Source: Ligula intestinalis (Eukaryota > Platyhelminthes > Cestoda > Diphyllobothriidea > Diphyllobothriidae). Taken from it: DNA of 64,000 nucleotides. Shown piece by piece: positions 13,258-24,850 of the stretch; the first letter of the stretch is position 1; each line of letters begins with the position of its first letter. The position numbers were made by a program, and so were the translations under genes. Below the pieces are notes generated by a model that was given only the letters and a program-made list of their open reading frames with translations, did no database searches and had not been told where the DNA came from. The stretch spans positions 9,674,075 to 9,738,074 of the forward strand of contig JAYGXS010000006.1 in assembly GCA_036362985.1 (NCBI GenBank). Direction: 5' to 3'.

Positions 13258-14640
13258 TTCGAGATTCAACAGCTGCAGGACCAGATGGGATCTCAACATT
13301 TCTCCTGAAGTCTTGCTCTTTTCAGTTAGCACCATCATTGACACACCTCATCAACTTGCCCTTCAAGGAGTCTAAGATTCCTGTTCAGTGGCGATCAGTG
13401 AGAATCACTCCAATCCCGAAAAAATCCTCGCTCTTTTCGTCCAATTGCCTGCTCTTCTGCACTATTGAAACTTGCTGAACGAGTCTCCTTAGACATCATC
13501 ACGTCATTTTCCTCTAATTTTTCCGAGCCCTTGCAATTTGCGTATAAAGCTAGGCGAAGTACACTAGATGCTGTTGCTCTGGTAGTCCATTCTGCTCTAA
13601 GAGATTTAGATAAGGGCTGCCGTACATACGGCTGCGTTTTTCTCAACCACCCCTGAGCCTTCAATACGATCCCGCGCTATCTACTTCTTAATAAAACCTC
13701 TGCATGCGGTTCTCCTGGCTCGGCTTTGTCTTGGCTTGTGGACTATTTCATTTCCCGCACTCAATTCGTTCAGTGCAGAAAGCGTAAACCCATGGTCCCT
13801 CCCAACAACTGTGGAGTTCTTCAAGGGGCTATATTATCTCCTCATCTCTTCTCTCTCCACACTGACGACCTACAATCGCCAAACAAACACTTGTTTGTTA
13901 AGTATGCTGATGATATGGTTGTTGGTCATCCCTTGAAAAGTCAGTCACATCTCCAAATACTAAACGATGACCTAGACCATGTTTCAACATTGTCGTCAGC
14001 AAATGGCCTTCTACTTAACGAGTGAAAGTCAGTTCAGTGCATATTTTGACTGCGACCCTCTCTTATTCCCGAACTTATCGACATTCTATTCACCGAAGTA
14101 TCCTCTCTCCGATACCTTGGTGTTAGACTAGCATCCAACTTTACATATTATCTATACATAGAAGGCCTTTTTATCAAAATCCGTAAACTTTACATTAAAT
14201 CCGTCGCTTGCATACAAATAACACTTCGCATGCCCTAATCTGGCATTTTGTAGATGCATGCTTTCTTCTTCACTGCTCTCCAGTTATTTTTCCAGCCTAA
14301 CTTTAAAAAAGACTAAGTCATTTTGAAACGTAGCCTCCGAATGCTCTCTTTAGCTCCCGGTATTTCCTATGTTTTTTTAAGCTGACATTATAATTCACCA
14401 CCACTTTAAAACGGTCAAGCAATTTGCTGATCACATACTTAATTAGGTCGCTCACCCTTTCCACTCTGAACTAATGACTGCGAGGTCTTCCCGTCCCATG
14501 CGTCGAGGTCTCCGTCATATGTCTTGCCACACATCAGCATATGAGCACTCGGTACTCCCATTCATAGCACGCTACCTCACCTGTGAAGAAGCGGAAAATT
14601 GAGAAGTTGAAAGCTTATCTGCCTCCATAGTTGATGTGGA
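13258..14640 (+). pseudogene. L2/CR1-like LINE reverse transcriptase, broken
   Basis: The pieces of a non-LTR reverse transcriptase lie in the expected order, with stops and frameshifts between them. They are GPDGISTFLLKS (about 13,277), ITPIPKKS (about 13,405), LQFAYKARRSTLDAV (about 13,530), the thumbless A-motif region CVFLNHP followed by a stop and AFNTI (about 13,640), GVLQGAILSPHLFSL (about 13,810) and motif C KYADDMVVG (about 13,900). These are followed by SLRYLGVRL (about 14,115) and a C-terminal tail HPFHSELMTARSS (about 14,455). Motif C is intact, but the motif A aspartate position is altered. There is no endonuclease domain, so the copy is 5'-truncated. The same C-terminus recurs at about 15.10-15.26 kb and, on the minus strand, at 51.6-51.9 kb. 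Confidence 0.85.
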
Positions 14641-15099
14641 TATCGTCTAAAACTTCAATTGTGAGTTTTATATGACATTTTATCTTATAACATGACCCCT
14701 TATTTACCTTATCCTTTGTCCTCCGTGTATGAAGCCATTTTTGCTGAAAGTTCAGGATTTTACAATCCTCAATTTAGCATTCTTCTTCTTCAGCTCCTCC
14801 TATGCAGGATAGTTGCCCACTTGAGCACTAATAGTTCGATGGACGGTGTGCGGTCGTGACCTGCTGAAAATTCCTCATCCGTGCTGAATGTGAGCCTGAC
14901 GATTGCTAGTTCAGCTAGCTCACCGATACGAGCGTCAGAAGATGTATTAGCCTGCGTGCCTCCAAAGTCTCACATTTCTTTGGCAAATCTGAGCCCTAGC
15001 ACCGAATAATGTCCGATCAATGCATTTTTTAATGACTTAAACCCGTAAACCAAATAACACACCTGCATTTGCCCTCTGATGCCTTACTATTATCCTGTT

Positions 15100-15255
15100 A
15101 ATTTTTCTAGTTTGCTGATTTCAAAAAGGTCCTCTCCGAATACCATGTGTGGTTGTCGGCGTTTCCTACGCCAAGTTAGACACTCCACAGATGATCACAC
15201 TTTGGATTATTTTCTGCACCCCTTTTACTCTGAACTACGGACTCCAAAATTCTTC
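15100..15255 (+). pseudogene. Second copy of the LINE C-terminus
   Basis: The reading DDHTLDYFLHPFYSELRT (about 15,190-15,245) aligns with the C-terminal tail of the LINE just upstream (ADHILN.VAHPFHSELMT at about 14,420-14,465). It is a short, decayed second copy in the same orientation. Nothing else of the element is visible between them. Confidence 0.5.
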
Positions 15256-15480
15256 CAGCTGGTGCATCTAGGTTTTTGAGATACTGCTTTACCTGCTGTC
15301 ATTCCTGGCACGATAACTTACGGGGGCATAGTGACCGAAATGGATAAACGATGACTGAAACTGTGCCCATAGTGCATGTTCCGTTCTGTGTCAAGCTATT
15401 TTCCATGGCATATTTCGCAAACCTATGTTCTACTCCCGGGGAATGCAGGTATTTATGGCAAAAAGTTAGGCAGAAGTAAC
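15255..15480 (+). repeat. Palindrome block B1, left
   Basis: This is the inverse of 40,895-41,150. Shared text includes GTGACCGAAATGGATAAACG, GGAATGCAGGTA and the CACTATGCCCC / GGGGCATAGTG pair. It is non-coding. It belongs to the mirrored series of blocks listed in the findings. Confidence 0.7.
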
Positions 15481-15719
15481 ATGAGACTTTTACACTATAC
15501 TTAAATACCTACTACATGCATTTCAGTAGGTTTAGTTTGTATAAGCTCACAACTTGACTTGACTCAGTACAAGAGCCCTTGCCTTGATTCGGTTTGTTAG
15601 CTTCCCAAGGTACTCAGACATCTTGGCCTATTGATTTGAAACTTGACTCGCTTGGTAAGACTGCTACAAAATCCTCGCCTATCATTTAATCAACAAAATA
15701 TGGTGATTACAGCAGCATT

Positions 15720-16640
15720 AACTTCAATAGTTATATTCTCCTTCATCTTAACAGAAACTTAGTACAGGGATTGGCAGCAAGAACACGACGCATCTCCATG
15801 TCACTGCAAAGAACTGGTGATGAATGATCGAAAACAGTCATTTGCCAATACGAATTTTCAATTATACTCCTGCCAAAAAGTGGGAGCGATTCTTTCAAAC
15901 TATACCGGTCAGCTTTCAGCCTATGCAGACCTTGGGGATATTTATGGTTGGAGACCTTTGTTTAACTGGAGTTGGCTGGACTTGTCTAACGAAAATATTC
16001 CTCAATAGAAGAAGATATGATCACTGGACCAGGAATTTAATTTTCTTGACGTTTCGGATTCTGTCGAGAATCCTTAATCCTAGGCAACCGCAGGATAGTG
16101 TGAACCATGCGCATGTGACTAAGGATCCTTGACGGGATCCGAACGTCAAGAAAGTAAACTTCTTGTTCCAGTGGTCGCATCTTTTTCGCCTAAACTACTT
16201 CGTGGAACTCACATTTTCACTTCTTTCGCCAAATGCTCCACTGTCTAACGCAACTCTTGTGTGTGGGAGTCATTACCAACGCTTCCAGCAGCACAGTGCA
16301 TTATGATCCTGATCCTATGATCCCATCTGAAAGCATGTTTAGGACATTTATTTAATTCAAGAACTCAACTTCGGCAAACGCTCACTTTCAATAATTTATC
16401 ATTAAGTCTGTAGGGTCTGAATAGGGGAGGGCAGAGTAGTAAAAGTGTAAACAGCCAATGAGCGATAAGTGGCGAATATAAGGTTTAGGTTGTTCGGTTG
16501 TCAAGAGTTATACCTTAGTTCTGTCAGTAGGAAGGGAGCACAAAATGGAAGAAAAGGTCCGACAATTAGCTACGCCGTGGCGGGTCTGAACAAACACGCT
16601 GCGGACATCTGAGGCCGCAGGGGAAGCTCTATGCTACAGA
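15720..16640 (+). repeat. Palindrome block B2, left
   Basis: The block is matched end to end by the inverse of 38,050-38,900. The match includes CATGTCACTGCAAAGAACTGG (15,798), the PLE-like tail motif CTGGTGA..GAAA (15,814-15,833), the segment CCCATCTGAAAGC (16,322) and the GGCCGCAGGGGAAGCTCTATGCT end (about 16,610). A foldback unit (16,007-16,190) sits inside it and has a counterpart at 38,446-38,626. No gene is present. Confidence 0.8.
16007..16190. mobile_element. Foldback of two PLE tails
   Basis: The left arm (about 16,007-16,085) and the inverted right arm (about 16,118-16,190) share the tail text. On the plus strand the left arm reads GATCACTGGACCAG, then TTGACGTTTCGGATTCTG, then GAGAATCCTTAATCCTAGG. 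The right arm is its inverse, ending CTTCTTGTTCCAGTGGTCGC. On the minus strand the left arm contains GGATTC, a loop, GAATCC, then GAAACGTC, which is the hammerhead-like part of PLE tails. The upstream CUGANGA core is not conserved here. Confidence 0.7.
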
Positions 16641-16659
16641 AGGTTACCTTACTCATGCA

Positions 16660-18685
16660 GTCCAACGATTTTTACAGGTAATTGCCTCTTACTCAAACGC
16701 AGCCCAAGCTGCGGCCCCTGAAGCCTTGCATAAATAAAGTAGTGGTTGTTTTTAATAGAAAGGCATTTTGTAATTTATGAAGGGATATATAGTTTAATAG
16801 AAATGCCACCATTTTTAGCAAAGTGGAAAATTCCAAAAAAGTGGGAATTTGGCGTACTAGGTTAATTTACAGTGAGTGTACAAACTGATGAAATGTGTTC
16901 GAAAACGTTATAAAGTCATTTTGCGGGAGTTCAGCACACGCGGCGTGCCCCTAAAATATTATAACAGTAAAGTAAGTACCATAAGTAAACAAAGTCAGAG
17001 TTTGGTTGAGAAATAACTATTTCCTAGCATAACAAAATTTAATTTTCTCAAAATATGCAAACTTAGGTAATAGTAATATGAAAAGTTACTGGTGCAATGT
17101 GAAATATAAATATGTATAAAGCATGGAAATGGAAAAGAATGGCAAATTAATACAGAATAAGTACAAATACAAAATTTTATTGATTAAATTGTTTCCGATA
17201 ACGTTTTAACTTGCATTAAATATGTCAGAAATGGATATGGTTACCTTAAATACCGTTTTTCCGAATGTGGATATTTCGCAAAAATTTACGTTTTTAATAC
17301 ACGCAAAGATTCTTGCGTGCTTTGTATCAATTTCTATTGACAATTGCAAAAATATTTTCTGTGGACGTTATATCCTGGCTGTTGAGCGGAATAAAAATAG
17401 ATCGACTGCCACACACGGATAGGCTGGCTGTTTGCTATAAAGTTAGCTTACGGTTGTACTTGTAATCAAATTCTTACCATCTTGTGCATGTTAAAAGACA
17501 TTTTCGCTTGCCCCATTTAAAAAAACTCTTTCGGGAGTTCGAGTGCAACGAGCAGCAAACTGTTTCCGAAATTCTGCGGAACACTTTACGAATTTCACAG
17601 TTTGTCTTGTTTATCCATAAATACCGATTTCGTTTAACCTATTTACCGAAAATTAAGAAATAAGAAATATCTTAAAAGCATTTACCTATTCGTGACTTTA
17701 GAATTACCCAAACATGTCAAATCACTGCCAAGAAAAATGAATTTACACAACAAAAGCCGAGAATAAATAAGCCTTAGATTAATTTAAAAAAATTCTATAA
17801 CAAGTAAACTTCTCAAAAAGCGCTTTTGTTAGATAGTTCAAAGTCTATTATCTGTGAAGGATACCTTTTTTGAAGATAATGTTAAGGTCAAAATGGGATA
17901 TTTTGACCGATTTTGACTTCCCTAAAACTTAGAGGAAAAAAGCTCTGCTGGAAAGGAAAGAACTTACATTTCTATGTAAACCCGAGCAGACTTAAATACG
18001 TTCTTTTACTTCCGGGCACCGTTCTTTGATTTTAGTTGCACAAAAGAGTACCCAAATTATCCTCAAATATTCTTAAACATGATAATATTCTGCTCTTCCA
18101 TTTGAAGTTTTTATATCTATTGATTTTCGTCTATATTTTGACAACATTTGGATGGAGGTAGTTAACGATGCTTATTAGAAGACATGTAAAATTTCGAGGA
18201 AGTTCATGTAAAGTCAGATAGGCCTACTAATTTTGGCGTAGTAAAACACATTTTGGTCTCTTGTAATTTTATTACTTATCGTTACGGCACAAAACATAAC
18301 ATATTTGAGGAGCAAACATTTGTAAACTAAATTCGTCGTTTTTTCTCGGCTATAGTGCTGTATCTCGTACGCACACTTACCTCAGTTTCATGGACGCAAA
18401 ACAAAATTTTCCATTTTGTGAACAGATATAACTTCAAAGTTCCTGCTCCTCATGAATGTTCTTTTATGGTGCAACATGAGCAAACACGAAGTTTTTTCCG
18501 CAACGCTCAATAGCGTGGGAAATCCCTCGAGTGTCAACAAACGCTGGATTTCGTCCATTTTCACCTCCCTTTTCTCCCAGTATACTGATCTGACGGAATT
18601 CAATTCTAGTAAACATCATTTTGCGCCTCAAGTCAACCCAATAAACTAAATAGACAACTCCAAATGTGCGATAACTCCCCCAATC
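16660..18685. other. AT-rich stretch, unmatched in the palindrome
   Basis: About 2 kb with no recognisable gene. Part of it (about 17,840-17,960) resembles the dispersed repeat at about 3.19-3.27 kb. The mirrored position on the right arm (about 38.05 kb) has no counterpart, so this is an insertion here or a deletion there. Confidence 0.5.
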
Positions 18686-18689
18686 TCCA

Positions 18690-19560
18690 ACCTTTCATCA
18701 GATATGTGATCAACTGTATGTAGGTATTTTACCAGTCGTCTCTCCAACTGTTGCTTAGTCTGCAAAGTAATATGGGTAGGGCAAAGTAGCAAAATTTTAA
18801 ACAGCCAAAGACCAATTAATGCGGAGGCGGAAGTTGACGGTGTTCAGACGACAGGGTTTCAGTCTCGTTTTGTTGTGGACTTAGAGGGGACGGGGGCAGA
18901 AGGGACAGAAGGGTCTGCATTGCTGTCTCGTCGCTGAAATCCAAAGTTGGCGGGTGTGAACACGCATGATGGATTCATCCTTGGCCAACTGTGTCGTAGG
19001 GCCTCTCTGAATGCTTTTGCGGGTACAAGACCGAAGTGACTAACCCTTCGACTACTGTTTCTGCCGTCGCGTGTATCTGCCGGCACTTTACAGACGACTC
19101 TGAATGAATGGTTGATATCTGCCTGGTGGCTGCTATCCACTAAATTAACCAGAACTGCACAAAGTATGGACTGCGTCATGCATTAATTTAGCTAGTTGTT
19201 TGGTCAATAAAACGTGCCTCATAGAGCCAAGTGCGTGCGTTTGAAGGGGTAATGCGGGCGGTTAAATAATTTAAACCCTAGAAACTGCGATGTTCAGGCC
19301 CGGAACCGTAAGGGGGAGAGAAGCTCTAGGAAGCCAGAGTGTTATGAGCAGTTTATTCTGTGCAGAAGTAAGTGGAGAAAAGGTGAAGGGATGTTGACTG
19401 TCAGACTAGCGAGCAACCAGCAGCAACAGCGCCGCGTGTGAAGTGGAATGACTGCGGGATTTGCCACGGTGTCTAAAGCAGCCTTTACGTGAGTCGGCCT
19501 TGACAGGTAATTGGTCAGACGGATTGGCTAGATGGACGGGTGTAGGCGGCCAGTGTATGT
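18690..19560 (+). repeat. Arm repeat copy, internally deleted
   Basis: 18,690-19,150 is the inverse of about 37,550-38,040. It shares GACAGGGTTTCAGTCTCG, CATGATGGATTCATCCTTGG and TGAATGCTTTTGCGGG. It is followed at 19,220-19,560 by text matching the far end of the same composite repeat (TGAGTCGGCC..., GATTGGCTAGATGG), as at 28.6-28.86 kb and 35.69-35.93 kb. It therefore looks like a shortened copy of the repeat that forms the inner palindrome arms. Confidence 0.65.
19070..19180 (-). pseudogene. PLE GIY-YIG endonuclease scrap
   Basis: The minus-strand reading LVNLVDSSHQADINHSFRVV (19,060-19,150) matches the second half of GIY-YIG domains seen at 33.28 kb (LVGSNHRVDAKEAFRVIY) and 61.41 kb (LVDSGHQVDVKQEFRVID). 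Only this scrap is present. It lies inside the arm repeat and suggests that part of that repeat descends from a PLE 3' portion. Confidence 0.5.
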
Positions 19561-20370
19561 GTACCTGTGTGCCTGTGTACACGAACATGCAGCCAATGAA
19601 CAGACCACATTCTCTCAAATGATACGAAGGTTCCCCCGTCGATTTCGATGATGCGCAGTAGCGTGCTCCAACAAACCGTAGTAAACGCAGAAGCAAGCCG
19701 AAGCAAACACTGAGGTAAGCTGAACAAGCAACACAAAGGCTACAGCAAACAGAAGCATCCCAGCGGACTACCGCGAAAGAAACAAGAGTTAAAGCAGACT
19801 TGCGGGTAAGCTGCCCACTCGCTCACCGCTCCCACTTCCGTTTCAAGTGTAAAGAAAAAGTCCATAAGACCGGAGATGAGGGAGGGTGTAGGTGGCTGGC
19901 ACGATAGACACTCAGCACGTGCACACTTGACTCAGCCAACTCGCTAGGTAGGCTCCCGCGTGCGCGCGAACGCATAAAGGCCACATTAGGAAGGAGCCAT
20001 TGCAGCCTGACTCTCAGTCCTCCCTCTCCTCCCGTACGCACACTCAGACACACGCGTACAGTAGGAGCAGCTACGTAGGGGGCCCGAGTTTCCCCGTCAG
20101 TTGGCAGACCCTCCAAGCCACGGCTTTTAGCGCAACGTGATAGTTTCAAACGCATTCATACTTACTATAGGGAGGAGTGCAGCGCGCTAAGGGTCGATCT
20201 CATTCTCTCCCCCACAGCCTAGCAACCGCCTAGCTGCGTGGGCACAGGGACTGATCTCATACAATGCTAGCAAAAATTTTAAATTCCTTTCAGATTGTGA
20301 AGCATTATTTAAACAGGATTGTTATATTTACTATCCGTGAGTGGGAGCCTACGCCTATTTCTCTTCGCTG
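19560..20370. other. GC-richer spacer without gene
   Basis: No product is recognised. Overlapping minus-strand ORFs (73-110 codons, 19.4-20.16 kb) are low in hydrophobic pattern and look like chance readings of GC-richer repeat DNA. Confidence 0.45.
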
Positions 20371-20374
20371 TACC

Positions 20375-20807
20375 ACGACTTTGGCAGGTACGAACAGGCA
20401 TGCTGAATTCATCTTCAAACAAGTGTGCCTTAGGACCCATCCGAAGGCTTTTTGAAAGCACAAGACCGAGTTGGCTAACCATAGGACCACTGTTTCTGCT
20501 TTGAATGTCTAGCCGGCATTTTAGAGAAGACTCTGAATGCCTGGTTGAGGTCTGAGTCGGGGAGTGCTATTCCCGTGGGTTTGACATTCCCCCACCAACA
20601 CGATCATGTCATTAGCTGAGTGGCAGTCACGCGATTGGTTGGTTGGGCGCATGTTCCCGCGGTGCACAAAGGTAACACGTGACAAATCACGCCGGCTTAT
20701 GGCGCCTGGCTGCGCGTATAGACGTGACTCAACTAAAAAGGGCCGCATACGGCCATGCCTAGCGTTGGATGCCAGCCAACGCGGCTGTCGCGTGGCCAAC
20801 TGAGATC
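20375..20807 (+). repeat. Palindrome block C, left, before mariner
   Basis: This is the inverse of about 37,290-37,600. Shared text includes GGTTGAGGTCTGAGTCGGGG, the GTGGGTTTGACATTCCCC-type segment, CACCAACACGATCAT and CCCGCGGTGCA. The block is interrupted by a mariner and resumes at 22,324. Confidence 0.8.
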
Positions 20808-22323
20808 TACAGGGTGCCCAACAAAAAAACCCCTAAGTTTATGATTGTTACGGCGGCCGGACCGCCCATGCCGTCACGATCGATGGCGGAGAAAACAGAA
20901 CACCTGGGCCACATCCGAAGTAAAGCCGCCCCCGTTGGTTCGCACCCGCATTCATGTTGCCCACGCCATGTTCCGCTCAGTGGTGAGGAGCACCTACACA
21001 ACGTGGGTGGTGGTCGCAGAGGAAAAGGTTCTAAAATGCCCACCTGCGCACCATATGCCAGGAATATTCTGGAAAGACGTGTAGACCCATGCCGCAGCTA
21101 AGCAATTTCCAGCGCGAGGTCATCGTCCTATTCCGGAAAGAACATCCAACATGGGGGTTGCAGAAATGTCAGAACATTTTGCCTAAATTTTTTGGCGCCA
21201 TTACAACTGACCAGTTTAGAGGTGTCGCGGCTGCATTCAAACAAGGTGGATCACCTGTAGCAAAGGTGCGTGAGCCTGGTAGTGGCACTTCTTGCAGGCA
21301 CGATCCCCCAACAAGGCGAGCAGTCTTGGAACTTGCCGTAACTCCACCAGATCATCACAGAAGACATTCAAGTCAACGTGAAATTTGTAAAGAACTGGGA
21401 TTGTAAAAAGGGTGTGTGCACAGAACAATTGCAAAATCCAATTTAAAATGTTTTCGACGTATTCAATGCCATGTTTTAACTGAAGCACACCAGCAAGCTC
21501 GAAAGACAAAGTGTGATGCCATGCTTCAGCGCTTCGGTGAAGGAGAAAAATGGAAACAAGTGTGGTTCTCAGATGAATCATCATTCTGCTTGTCTGCACC
21601 ACTGAATAGGCAAAATGAACGCATATATCGTACAGTGTAAGTCAAAACTGCTATTCCTGATGAAGATTTGCTGGTGGAGATAGACAAGCAGCAAAAATCT
21701 ATCATGTGCTATGGTGCTGTTTCCTGGCAAGGCAAAACAGACCTCTATTTTATTGAAGGAGATGTTGCTGGGCAGGAAGGTGTTGCACCGAGTCGGAGAA
21801 CGAAAAAAACTGTAAATCAAGTTGTTTACAGATCTTGATCAAGTAATGCAGGGAGAACCCTGCACGTGGCAGCAAGATAGTGCAAAGCCACACACTGCCA
21901 ATGACACTGTCGCCTGGCTCCGAGTTAACACTCCAGATTTCATCACACCCCAGCAATGGCCATCCAAGAGCCCTGACCTGAATGTAATGGACTTTTGCAT
22001 TTGGAGTGTACTCTTACAGGAGGTTCAGAGACGAAGAATAGGAATCACTGATATTGAGTCAATAAAACATGTGTTGATGGACACATGGAACAACATCCCT
22101 CTTGATGTCATTCGTCAAGCAGCTCAGAGCTGGATGGATCGCATACGTCGCTGTTCTGCAGTTAATGGACAGCATTTTGAGCGGTATCTGTAACTTGTTA
22201 TTAGGTAACAGTTTTTTAATTACACAATAAAGTTGTTAGTTATAATTGTAATCAGTAATTTTCATTTTTAAAACAGTATAAACATTATCATAAATTTAGA
22301 GGTTTTTCGTGAGACACCCTGTA
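20808..22323 (+). mobile_element. Complete mariner (DD37D) with terminal repeats
   Basis: The element is bounded by TA dinucleotides (20,808-20,809 and 22,322-22,323). Its ends are imperfect inverted repeats of about 40 bp. The left end reads CAGGGTGCCCAACAAAAAAA, then CCCCTAAGTTTATGAT. The right end, on the minus strand, reads CAGGGTGTCTCACGAAAAAC, then CTCTAAATTTATGAT. The length is about 1.5 kb including the TA duplication. The flanks match a continuous copy of the host repeat at about 37.3 kb on the opposite arm, which confirms the insertion. A GC-rich leader (about 20,850-21,080) precedes the transposase and has a possible relative at 35.2-35.47 kb. The element is a fossil because the transposase is broken. 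Confidence 0.9.
21089..22193 (+). pseudogene. Mariner transposase, DD37D type, broken
   Basis: Tc1/mariner transposases cut and paste DNA between TIRs with a D, D, D/E active site. The start is the ATG at 21,089. The N-terminal helix-turn-helix region runs to about residue 105, where TAA at 21,404 interrupts. The first catalytic Asp is in VWFSDESSF (about 21,565). A second in-frame stop is at 21,638-21,640. A frameshift between about 21,785 and 21,822 moves the reading to another frame. That frame has the second Asp in QQDSAKPH (about 21,878) and the third in SPDLNVMDFCIW (about 21,990). I count 37 residues between these two Asp, which gives DD37D, the spacing of the maT-type branch. All three acidic residues survive, but two stops and a frameshift make it non-functional. 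Confidence 0.9.
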
Positions 22324-23068
22324 GTGTGCAGAAAACTGGCAGCTTACTCGATTACCACAAGGCAATAGCAACCACATAATGAAGTTATTGCGTAGGTACA
22401 TTTTCCTGACCGACGGATGGGTTAACTTTAGTGTATTTTTCGCTTACAATGAAGTGCCTAATTGCACTCAATGCAAATATTTTTGTTAGCGTTAATCACA
22501 AGTTGAGTGTTAGGTCAGCACATTTACGTCAGTTTCTCTACACTAGGAAGTTAACCCGGTAAAAATTCACTCTTACGATCACTCAAACAGAGACATAAAG
22601 GATAGGATTCGCTCACACGTCAGGCGGCCCAATTCGGGATTAATCCTAGGGCTAAGATTAAGCTAATGGAAGAAGAAGCGATCACTGGAACAATAGGTTT
22701 ATTGTCCTGACGTTTCGAATTCCCTCGGGAATCCTTAATCATAGGTAATAGAAGAACAGTCTGAGACATGCGCATGAGACATGAGACATGGACAAGGTTA
22801 GTGTCAGAAATGGAATCTGTTGACGGTTGAGTTCGTGGTTGCTGCTACCTGCAGGTTTTAGGTTAAGGGAGTGTTAACGTTAAAAGACAGGAATATCTAC
22901 CCTCGCTTATATGTATGTATCATAAACTCACTTATTTTAAGTTATCAGGATGTTTATAATCCTGTTTCCTGTTTATGCGATCATAATGCACACCCTTATC
23001 GTTTTCTTGGACTGACGTATATTTTAGAATGTGACCCTATTACAGCATGACAAATCACAGTCCATCAC
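22324..23068 (+). repeat. Palindrome block C, left, after mariner
   Basis: This is the inverse of about 36,690-37,290. Shared text includes GTGCAGAAAACTGGC, CATTTTCCTGACCGACGGATG, GTTTCCTGTTTATGCGA-type text and CGTTTTCTTGGACT.ACGTATATT. A single PLE tail (22,668-22,797) is inserted in this copy only. The block stops at 23,068, where a LINE is inserted, and resumes at 27,852. Confidence 0.8.
22668..22797 (-). mobile_element. Single PLE tail segment
   Basis: The plus strand reads AGAAGAAGCGATCACTGGAA, then CCTGACGTTTCGAATTCC and GGGAATCCTTAATCATAGG. On the minus strand this is the hairpin GGATTCC...GGAATTC followed by GAAACGTCAGG and AATAAA. The mirrored site on the other arm (near 36.88 kb) lacks it, so it is an insertion. 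No clear target duplication was found. Confidence 0.7.
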
Positions 23069-23683
23069 TAGGTTCTACAGAGCCGCGTGTTTCAAACCTG
23101 ATCACCATTTTCGGCCTCCGAGGATATTAGATTTCTTCGCAATTTTGGACTGCAGGACGCTCTTGCAGCCCGTTGGGTTTGAGACTATACTTTGCTTGCC
23201 CAATATCATCTCCTCAACCACCTTCAGGAGGACTTATCTACGTTCTGCAAAATATTGAACTCTTCCGATTTTGAAGATTGTCGCTTCTACTGATTTCTCG
23301 ACTAAGAAGTCCATTACTCCATCGTGCATTGCAGATCGAACTTCTACGAAGGCTGAGTCAATCTTCTTACATAGAAATTCGCGGTTATCGTTTCAAAGTA
23401 CTCATCTTAGTTAAAGCATTTGGAATTCCAAGATGAACTTAATTTTTCTCAACATGATGACCTTGCTCAACTTTTGAAGTCTCTTTCTATCGAAAAAACC
23501 TTGTTCAAGTATATTTTTTCTCAAATTTAAGGCAATATCCTTGATCAGGAAATCTATTTTCGCTGATTGTAGAAAGCTTTGCAAAAATATTATACTCGAC
23601 TTCTGAAGAGAAAAGGGATGCGCGACCGGGGTTCGAACACAGTACCACTTACGTCGAGGCGTTCAAAAAGCTTCTTTAATTAA

Positions 23684-24850
23684 GCGCAGACGACGCAAGT
23701 AGACCAGCTGGTTTCCGCATGCCAATTAATGGTCCAGATGCTAGTCGCCAAATTTTTCCGGCTCGAACTAGAAGTCAAAGTGATGAAAGAGCTTATCCAC
23801 AGGTCTTTTATTCCGGAGAAAACTACACAAAGAGCAACCCGTAGTAGAATGAGGGGTAGTGTGCCTAACATATCCACAGGAAACAAACAAGTGATGTCTA
23901 AGGTACCCGTAAAAAGCAGTCCAGTCGCGCCTCCTAAAGAGCCAAAGATTAAGAACAAGAGGTCACCGGCTACAACACAAGAAGGTAGCCTTTTTACGAA
24001 AGAGAATCCGCCGGGCTCTTCCAATAAGCAAATATCAGATCAAAAGGTAGTCACAGCCCAAGTTAAGGAGACCTGCACTCCGGTAGTGTCGGATCCCTCT
24101 CAGCGGTCCCAGGATAAAGGCCCCGTTGACCGTGCACAGAGCGTTACTAGTCCGAATGTACCAGCAGAAATTCCCATTTTGCGGGACCCATCTGAGGATT
24201 CTGACTTGTCGGAGGATAACCGACAGCCCGCAATCAATCAACCATTTGAGGATTCTAAGTGGTCGGAGGATAACCGAAAACCCCCAATCAATAGCAGCGT
24301 CCCTGACAAGGGCAACTGCATCATCATACAGGGACTACCCGAGTCCTCTGCCGAAACACCCAGAGAAATAAGCGAGGCTGACAAAGGGTTATTTCAAGAG
24401 CTCTAAACGAGCTGTTGCAGCCATCTGAGGAAATCCTTTATCAAAAGATATTTCGTCTTGAAATTCGCCCAAACTCATTTCAGCAGTCTAGACCACGTCC
24501 TAACCAGCGACACAGTAGCAAAACGTCTACTGTAAAGACGTTTTCAATTGAAGTACTCAAAAAAGGATGTGCTTTTCAGCCGGATTACTCTCCTGCCGAC
24601 AGGCTGAAACAGCGCATGCTAGTTCTAGAATTGAGGGAACGCAGAATCAAAGGAGAACCGAATCTCGTGATCTACAAGGACCAGATAGTCGAAAGAAATT
24701 CTGCCCCCCCTCATGGACCAAACCGATGGGTAGGACCATGCAGCTACTCCAGTAGCCTGCGTTGGGGCTACAAATGGACCACGCAAGAATTCAAAATCAG
24801 CATTTATGTATACCAATGCGCAAAGCTTACTTTAAAAAATGGATGAACTA
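23684..24850 (+). pseudogene. LINE ORF1 protein, one frameshift
   Basis: ORF1 proteins of CR1-like LINEs bind the element RNA. The frame opens after a TAA near 23,683, with a candidate ATG at 23,729. It encodes a charged, helix-prone N-terminus (LELEVKVMKELI), then a Ser/Pro/Lys-rich linker containing a two-fold repeat (DLSEDNRQPAINQ / KWSEDNRKPPINS). Then comes the start of an RNA-binding fold (CIIIQGLPESS, about 24,320). A one-base loss at about 24,405 shifts the frame. The remainder follows: RLEIRPNS, QQSRPRP, FQPDYSPADRLKQRM and GEPNLVIYKDQIV, the usual end of this domain. Apart from that shift it is close to intact. Confidence 0.75.

Noticed and set aside
18859..19179. 106-codon minus-strand ORF as a gene
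   Set aside because: Only its first 30 codons match a PLE endonuclease. The rest is repeat sequence that also occurs, with stops, in other copies.
23620..23650. B-box-like GGGGTTCGAACAC in the LINE leader
   Set aside because: There is no accompanying A-box or stems. It is a single short match.
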